A stretch of DNA of 64,000 nt from Mycolicibacterium hippocampi (GTDB lineage: Bacteria > Actinomycetota > Actinomycetes > Mycobacteriales > Mycobacteriaceae), in contig NZ_BLLB01000002.1 of NCBI RefSeq assembly GCF_010723735.1, positions 4,154,001 through 4,218,000 of the forward strand. The letters are read 5' to 3'. Numbering within the stretch: the first letter of the stretch is position 1; the number at the start of each line of letters is the position of its first letter. The notes beneath the pieces were generated by a model. It was given only the letters and a program-made list of their open reading frames with translations, was not told where the DNA came from and made no database searches. This document shows positions 59,083 through 64,000 of this stretch, piece by piece. The position numbers and the translations under genes were made by a program.

Positions 59083-60249
59083 TCAGTGGCGCATGAACGG
59101 TGGCACGTCGACGTCATCGTCGGAGATGCCACCGTCGTCACCGCCGATCCGCACCGTCGCGCCGTTGGTGTGCACAGGCACGCTCGCGGGATCGGAGGGC
59201 TCGAACAGCGACGACGTCACCCGCCCCGCCTTGCCCGGCGCGATCGGCTGACCACCCGACGCCGGCGCGGCGTCCCCACCGGTGACCGGCTTGCGGCCGG
59301 GGCCGGCTGCATCGAAGCCCGCGGCGATCACGGTGACCCGGACCTCGTCTCCGAGCGAGTCGTCGATCACGGTGCCGAAGATGATGTTGGCTTCCGGGTG
59401 TGCGGCTTCCTGGACCAGCGAGGCGGCCTCGTTGATCTCGAACAGCCCCAGATCACTGCCGCCGGCCACCGACAGCAACACGCCCTGGGCGCCCTCCATC
59501 GACGCTTCCAGCAGCGGGGAGTTGATCGCGATCTCGGCGGCCTTGAGCGCCCGCCCGTCACCACGGGCCGAGCCGATACCCATCAGCGCCGTTCCGGCGC
59601 CGCTCATCACGCCCTTGACGTCGGCGAAGTCGACGTTGATCAGGCCGGGCGTGGTGATCAGGTCGGTGATGCCCTGCACGCCGTTGAGCAGCACCTCGTC
59701 GGCACTGCGGAACGCGTCCATCAGCGACACCGCGGCGTCGCCCATCTGCAGCAGCCTGTCGTTGGGGATGACGATCAGCGTGTCGCAGCTCTCCCGCAGG
59801 GCCGCGATGCCTTCCCCTGCCTGGTTGCTCCGGCGCTTGCCCTCGAACGAGAACGGCCGTGTCACCACGCCGACGGTCAACGCACCGAGCTTGCGGGCGA
59901 TGGTGGCCACCACGGGGGCACCGCCGGTGCCGGTGCCGCCGCCCTCGCCTGCGGTGACGAAGACCATGTCGGCGCCGCGCAGCAGCTCCTCGATGTCGTC
60001 TTTGGCGTCCTCGGCGGCCCGACGGCCGACCTCGGGATCCGCCCCGGCGCCGAGGCCGCGCGTCGAGTCTCGCCCGACGTCGAGCTTGACGTCGGCGTCG
60101 CTCATCAACAACGCCTGGGCGTCGGTGTTGATCGCGATGAACTCGACGCCCTTGAGCCCCTGTTCGATCATCCGGTTGACGGCGTTGACGCCGCCGCCGC
60201 CGATGCCGACCACCTTGATCACGGCGAGGTAGTTGTGCGGGGGGGTCAT
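59083..60249 (-). CDS. ftsZ: Cell division GTPase FtsZ (388 aa)
   Basis: The tubulin-like GTPase builds the Z ring. MTPPHNYLAVIKVVGIGGGG is the exact mycobacterial start. The GTP-binding loop GGGTGTGGAP lies near 103, with VVTRPFSFEG and PNDRLLQ further on; the catalytic-loop region has GVQGITDLITTPGLINVDFA. The conserved C-terminal peptide DDDVDVPPFMRH ends the protein, the docking site for SepF and others. ATG 60249 is chosen; the longer open frame to 60354 is leader. A promoter lies in the 240 bp before it. Confidence 0.98.
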   Translation of the reverse strand: MTPPHNYLAVIKVVGIGGGGVNAVNRMIEQGLKGVEFIAINTDAQALLMSDADVKLDVGRDSTRGLGAGADPEVGRRAAEDAKDDIEELLRGADMVFVTAGEGGGTGTGGAPVVATIARKLGALTVGVVTRPFSFEGKRRSNQAGEGIAALRESCDTLIVIPNDRLLQMGDAAVSLMDAFRSADEVLLNGVQGITDLITTPGLINVDFADVKGVMSGAGTALMGIGSARGDGRALKAAEIAINSPLLEASMEGAQGVLLSVAGGSDLGLFEINEAASLVQEAAHPEANIIFGTVIDDSLGDEVRVTVIAAGFDAAGPGRKPVTGGDAAPASGGQPIAPGKAGRVTSSLFEPSDPASVPVHTNGATVRIGGDDGGISDDDVDVPPFMRH

Positions 60250-60343
60250 CGCCACACCTTCTTCGCGCAAGCGCTCATCGCGGTCGCCTTTCCTGCCTGG
60301 TTGCCTGTCCGTCGTGCTCGGGTACCCCTCAAGCAAACTCTCA

Positions 60344-60373
60344 ACCTCAACCATAGGCTTAGAGTTATGTCAA
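60344..60373 (-). promoter_or_regulatory. ftsZ: Probable ftsZ promoter
   Basis: In the 240-bp gap between ftsQ and ftsZ the minus strand has TTGACA (60368-60373) followed by TAACTCTAAGCCTATGG and an AT-richer stretch. This stands out from the GC-rich surroundings and lies 120 bp before the ATG. It is a plausible sigma-A promoter; the -10 is not clear. Multiple ftsZ promoters are known in mycobacteria. Confidence 0.5.
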
Positions 60374-60491
60374 GTTGTTCCGCGCAAACAGAACGGTAGG
60401 GCGACCACACACGGGATCCATGCAGGCGCGCCGACACATTCACCAACAAATTTCGGCGACCGTGTCACGTGCCGTCCCGCCCGGCCGCGCG

Positions 60492-61433
60492 CTACTTCAC
60501 GGTGGGCAGGTCAGGGCTGGAGACGTCGTAGGTCTGGCCCGGCTGAGTGAGCAGCGCGGCCAGTTTCAGCGCCTTCTCCTCGGTGCGGTCGGTGGTTCCC
60601 CACACCACGACGCGGCCGTCGATCAACGTCAACGTGATCGCCGCGACCGACGGCGCCGACACCCGGCCCACCTGGCTGGCCACCTCGGGCCGCAGCGACG
60701 TCATCACCTGCAGCGCGGCCTGGGTGGCCGGGTCGTCCGGCCCGGGGTTGTCGGTGTCCAGATAGGGCACCCCCGGTGGCGGCGGCGCGGTGGCGAAGTC
60801 CACCCCGTCCCGGTCGAACAGGTGCACGCCGTCCGGATAGTCCTTGACCACGATCGGGATGCGTTCGACGACCGTCACCCGCAACGTCGACGGGTACTGG
60901 CGCTGGACCCGAACCGAGGCGACGCGGCGAATCCCGGCCACCCGTTCGGCCACCACGTCGGTGTCCACCTGCAGAAGCGGGGTTCCCGACGCCACCCCGG
61001 CGGCCTCGACCACCTCCTCCTGGGTAACCGCGCCCAGGCCGGTGACCACGATGCTGCGTGTGGACATCACCGGCGTGAAGTACAGCACCAGCCCGAGACT
61101 CACCACGAGCACCGCGATCACCGTGGTCCACATGATCAATTTCAGCCCGCGGACCGCACCCCGGCCGAGCGTCTTCTGCTCCTGCACGGGCCTTCCCATC
61201 GCGCGGCGCTTGGCCTCCCGGCGGGCCTCCTCGATGGCCGTGGCCCTGGCCTGGGCGGCCCGCCGTTCCTCACGTTCCCGGCGGGCCCGGCGGCGCGGCC
61301 CCTCGAGATCTTCGGCGGGTTGGTCCCCGCCGGCCTGCTGGTCAGTGGCGGCCGGGTCCGGATCACCACCCTCGAGGTCGCCCTCCAGGTCGGGCTCGGC
61401 CGGTTCGGTCCCGTCCTGAGGAGGTCCGGTCAT
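60492..61433 (-). CDS. ftsQ: Cell division protein FtsQ (313 aa)
   Basis: A bitopic membrane protein of the divisome (FtsQ-FtsB-FtsL). The cytosolic N-terminus of about 95 residues is long and charged (EGPRRRARREREERRAAQAR), as in actinobacteria. The transmembrane segment lies at about 100-118 (WTTVIAVLVVSLGLVLYF). The POTRA domain starts near 124 (TRSIVVTGLGAVTQEEVVEA), and the beta domain follows (DYPDGVHLFDRDGVDFA). The ATG overlaps the stop of murC (ATGA at 61430-61433). Confidence 0.96.
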   Translation of the reverse strand: MTGPPQDGTEPAEPDLEGDLEGGDPDPAATDQQAGGDQPAEDLEGPRRRARREREERRAAQARATAIEEARREAKRRAMGRPVQEQKTLGRGAVRGLKLIMWTTVIAVLVVSLGLVLYFTPVMSTRSIVVTGLGAVTQEEVVEAAGVASGTPLLQVDTDVVAERVAGIRRVASVRVQRQYPSTLRVTVVERIPIVVKDYPDGVHLFDRDGVDFATAPPPPGVPYLDTDNPGPDDPATQAALQVMTSLRPEVASQVGRVSAPSVAAITLTLIDGRVVVWGTTDRTEEKALKLAALLTQPGQTYDVSSPDLPTVK

Positions 61434-62899
61434 CGTGGGACCGTCTCCACGCCACCGGCAGAGCCGCGGTCGGCCTCGGTCTGCAGGGCTGCCAGGATCT
61501 CCCTGCCCAGCATGGTCACATCGCCGGCGCCCATCGTGACGATGACGTCACCCGGTTCGGCGGCGGCAGCGACCCGCGCGGGCACCGCCGAGAAATCCGG
61601 CAGATAGGTCACCGGGGCGCTGACCGCGTCCGCGACGGTGGCGCCGCTGACACCGGCCAACGGCTGTTCCCGCGCCGCGTACACGTCGAGGACGAACACC
61701 TCGTCCGCGGTGTCCAGCGCCCGTCCGAACTCGGTGGCGAAAGCCTCTGTGCGGGAATACAGATGGGGCTGGAACACCACCAGCGCGCGGCCGTGTCCAC
61801 CCTGCTCGACGACTGACCGCAGTGCCGTGAGCGTGGCACCGACCTCGGTCGGATGGTGCGCGTAGTCATCGAAGACACGGACACCGTTGGCTTGCCCGAC
61901 CAACTCGAAGCGGCGGCGCACCCCCTCGAACCCGGCCAGCCCGTCGAGCACCTCCTCGATCCGGGCGCCGGCCCGGATGGCCGCCAGCAGGGCTCCGAGC
62001 GCGTTGAGCGCCATGTGCCGACCCGGAACCGACAACCGCATCGTGCGTGGTTCGGTTTCGCCGCGCAGCAGCACCCGCGCGACGGCACCGGTGCCCTGCT
62101 GGGTCCAATCCACCAATGTGGCGTCGAGATGTCGGGCGCTGCCGTAGCGCAGCACCCGGATTCCGAGCGCCTCGGTCCGGTCCCCCAGCGCCGCGGCACC
62201 GGGGTCGTCGGCGCAGATCACCAGTGTGCCTGCGGGTTTGATCCGCTCGACGAACTGGTCGAAGACCGCTGTGTACGCCTCGACGCTGCCGAAGAAATCC
62301 AGGTGGTCGGCCTCCACGTTGGTGACGACCACGACGTCGGGCCGGTATTCGAGCAGCGAACCGTCGCTCTCGTCGGCCTCGGCGACAAAGGACGTCCCGC
62401 TGCCGTGATGGGCATTGGTGCCGGCCTCCCCGAGGTCACCGCCGACGGCGAACGACGGGTCGAATCCACTGTGCTGCAAGACCACGATGAGCATCGACGT
62501 GGTGGTGGTCTTGCCATGGGTGCCGGTCACCATCAGCGTGGTGTGCCCGGCCATCAGCTTCGCCAGCACGGCCGGGCGCAGGATCACCGGGATTCCGCGC
62601 TTGCGGGCCTCGACGAGTTCGGGGTTCGTCTTCGGGATGGCCGCGTGGGTGGTCACCACCGCGGTCGGACCGTCCGGCAGCATGTCCAGCGAGGACGCGT
62701 CGTGCCCGATCCGGATCGCGGCACCACGGGCCCGCAGGGCGATCAGCCCCCGCGAGTCCTTGGCGTCCGAACCGGACACCATGCCCCCGCGGTCCAGCAG
62801 GATGCGCGCGATCCCCGACATCCCGGCACCGCCGATGCCCACCATGTGCACCCGGCGCAGGTCCTCGGGCAGTTCCACGGGGCGGTTGGCGGACGTCAC
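61430..62899 (-). CDS. murC: UDP-N-acetylmuramate--L-alanine ligase MurC (489 aa)
   Basis: It adds L-Ala to UDP-MurNAc with ATP, in the cytosol. HMVGIGGAGMSGIARILLDR starts the N-terminal domain, the ATP loop TGTHGKTTTT is at 125-134, EADESDGSLLEYRPDVVVVT follows, and FDDYAHHPTEV is the central-domain signature. The C-terminal domain is complete. The ATG overlaps the murG stop (ATGA at 62896-62899). Order murG-murC-ftsQ is that of all mycobacteria. Confidence 0.98.
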   Translation of the reverse strand: MTSANRPVELPEDLRRVHMVGIGGAGMSGIARILLDRGGMVSGSDAKDSRGLIALRARGAAIRIGHDASSLDMLPDGPTAVVTTHAAIPKTNPELVEARKRGIPVILRPAVLAKLMAGHTTLMVTGTHGKTTTTSMLIVVLQHSGFDPSFAVGGDLGEAGTNAHHGSGTSFVAEADESDGSLLEYRPDVVVVTNVEADHLDFFGSVEAYTAVFDQFVERIKPAGTLVICADDPGAAALGDRTEALGIRVLRYGSARHLDATLVDWTQQGTGAVARVLLRGETEPRTMRLSVPGRHMALNALGALLAAIRAGARIEEVLDGLAGFEGVRRRFELVGQANGVRVFDDYAHHPTEVGATLTALRSVVEQGGHGRALVVFQPHLYSRTEAFATEFGRALDTADEVFVLDVYAAREQPLAGVSGATVADAVSAPVTYLPDFSAVPARVAAAAEPGDVIVTMGAGDVTMLGREILAALQTEADRGSAGGVETVPR

Positions 62900-64000
62900 C
62901 GTCTGTTCCGCCTCTCTCGTGCGGTCCGCGCGACGTCCAGCGCAACCTCGGCGACCCGCCTCGCGGCGTCGGGGTGCCCCGCCAACGCCGCGGCGGCCGT
63001 CATCGCCGACAGCCTGGCCTCGTCGTTGAGCAGCGCGATGACCGTGTCGGCGACATAATCCGCGGTGAGCGCCCGGTCGTCGACGATCAACCCGCCGCCG
63101 GCCGCCACCACCGGCAACGCGTTGAGGCGCTGCTCGCCGTTGCCGATCGGCAGCGGGACGTACACCGCGGGCAATCCGACAGCGGTGACCTCGGCGACCG
63201 TCATCGCTCCGGATCGGCAGATCGCCAGGTCCGCCGCCGCATAGGCCAGGTCCATTCGGTCCAGGTACGGCACCGCGACGTAGGGCGGATCACCGGCAAG
63301 CCGGTGCCGCAACTGCAGGGTGTTCTTCGGACCGTGCGCATGGAGCACCGAGATGCCTTTTCCGGCAAGGGCTTCCGCGGCTGCCGACACTGTCAGGTTG
63401 AGAGACTGGGCGCCCTGGGAACCGCCGAACACCAGCAGCACCCGGGCGTCGTCGGCGAAACCGAAATGGGCGCGGGCCTCGGCTCGCAACGCCCTCCGAT
63501 CCAGCGAGGTGATCGCCTCCCGCACCGGCACGCCCACCACCTCGACGTGACGCAGGCCCGGATCGGGCACCGCCGCGAGCACCCGCTGCGCCGACCTGGC
63601 GCCGACCTTGTTGGCCCACCCGGCGCTCGCGTTCGCCTCGTGGATCACCACGGGTATCCGCCTGCCGGGCCGGGCGCTGCGCGCAGCCAGATAGGCGGGC
63701 AGCGCGACGTATCCGCCGAACCCGACGACCACGTCGGCGTCGACGGCATCGAGCACCGCACGGGTCTGCTTGACCGCACGTCGCACCCGCCCCGGCAGCC
63801 GGATCAGGTCGGCCGACGGTTTCCGCGGCAGCGGTGCCGGGGTGATCAACTCCAGGTGGTAGCCGCGGGCCGGAACCAGCCGGGTCTCCAGCCCACGCTC
63901 GGTGCCCAACGCGGTGATCCGCACCCCCGGTTCGAGTGCGGTCAACGCGTCGGCCACCGCCATCGCCGGTTCCACGTGGCCTGCGGTGCCACCGCCGGCG
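62896..64000 (-). CDS. murG: UDP-GlcNAc transferase MurG, 5' end outside window
   Basis: It transfers GlcNAc to lipid I to form lipid II at the inner membrane face. The frame is open to the right edge. The glycine-rich loop GGGTAGHVEPAMAVADAL crosses the last codons, so only a few residues at the N-terminus are missing. VVGFGGYVALPAYLAAR, VVIHEANASAGWANKVG, VFGGSQGAQSLN and CRSGAMTVAEVTAVGLPAVY are family motifs. The stop is in the ATGA shared with murC. First dcw gene visible; ftsW is expected beyond the edge. Confidence 0.97.
   Translation of the reverse strand, partial: AGGGTAGHVEPAMAVADALTALEPGVRITALGTERGLETRLVPARGYHLELITPAPLPRKPSADLIRLPGRVRRAVKQTRAVLDAVDADVVVGFGGYVALPAYLAARSARPGRRIPVVIHEANASAGWANKVGARSAQRVLAAVPDPGLRHVEVVGVPVREAITSLDRRALRAEARAHFGFADDARVLLVFGGSQGAQSLNLTVSAAAEALAGKGISVLHAHGPKNTLQLRHRLAGDPPYVAVPYLDRMDLAYAAADLAICRSGAMTVAEVTAVGLPAVYVPLPIGNGEQRLNALPVVAAGGGLIVDDRALTADYVADTVIALLNDEARLSAMTAAAALAGHPDAARRVAEVALDVARTARERRNRR

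Noticed and set aside
59077..60399. Plus-strand frame (440 codons) opposite ftsZ
   Set aside because: Antisense shadow of a highly conserved gene.
61853..63058. Plus-strand frame opposite murC
   Set aside because: Antisense shadow; murC is complete on the minus strand.

Overview
The window looks like a chromosomal segment of a fast-growing mycobacterium (Mycolicibacterium type). It is GC-rich throughout. Its right end carries the actinobacterial division and cell-wall (dcw) cluster in the usual mycobacterial order, with a recognisable Wag31, SepF and FtsZ. The left two thirds hold catabolic families that are expanded in such genomes: P450s, short-chain dehydrogenases (SDRs), acyl-CoA ligases and DAPDH-like oxidoreductases. 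DAPDH-like here means an N-terminal Rossmann domain plus a 2,4-diaminopentanoate-dehydrogenase-like C-terminal region. No tRNA, rRNA, CRISPR array or complete insertion sequence was recognised.

Positions 1-14,600 are an accessory catabolic region. It has an acyl-CoA ligase cut by the window edge, a P450 coupled to a CaiB/BaiF CoA-transferase, a divergent acyl-CoA ligase, several SDRs, two DAPDH-like proteins, a BFD-like [2Fe-2S] protein and a second P450. Between 7,880 and 8,700 lies a graveyard of SDR and alpha/beta-hydrolase fragments. Positions 15,000-21,000 hold a GntR regulator and, on the opposite strand, a full-length carboxylic acid reductase (CAR). CAR is followed by a conserved protein of unknown role and by a decayed cyclase-family gene. 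A matching sequence lies upstream of gntR and upstream of car.

Positions 21,800-32,500 continue the catabolic region: an SDR, a P450/DAPDH-like pair, a divergent DAPDH-like gene, a solute-binding-like protein with no signal peptide, and a TetR regulator. Three copies of one palindrome, two of them in tandem, link this block into a probable regulon. An SDR / aldehyde dehydrogenase / NDMA-type alcohol dehydrogenase operon follows. A second TetR gene then faces a PF10118-like gene across a perfect 12-bp inverted repeat.

Positions 33,500-41,500 hold a membrane protein, an alpha/beta hydrolase, a TctCBA tricarboxylate uptake operon ending in a universal stress protein, and a divergent CitA/CitB-type two-component system. 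Positions 41,500-48,560 encode one secreted protein of about 2,355 residues that combines a GH18 and a GH5 catalytic domain with two CBM2-like modules, several Calx-beta domains and an acidic N-terminal tract. A DUF222/HNH protein and a few housekeeping or envelope genes lead into the dcw cluster (55,400-64,000, minus strand): murG (cut by the edge), murC, ftsQ, ftsZ, pgeF, yggS, sepF, yggT, wag31.

The strongest candidate for an undescribed system is the TetR-controlled P450 / DAPDH-like / solute-binding-like module at 23,900-28,200. The most unusual single gene is the GH18+GH5 enzyme, whose GH5 domain appears to be inserted inside a Calx-beta fold.
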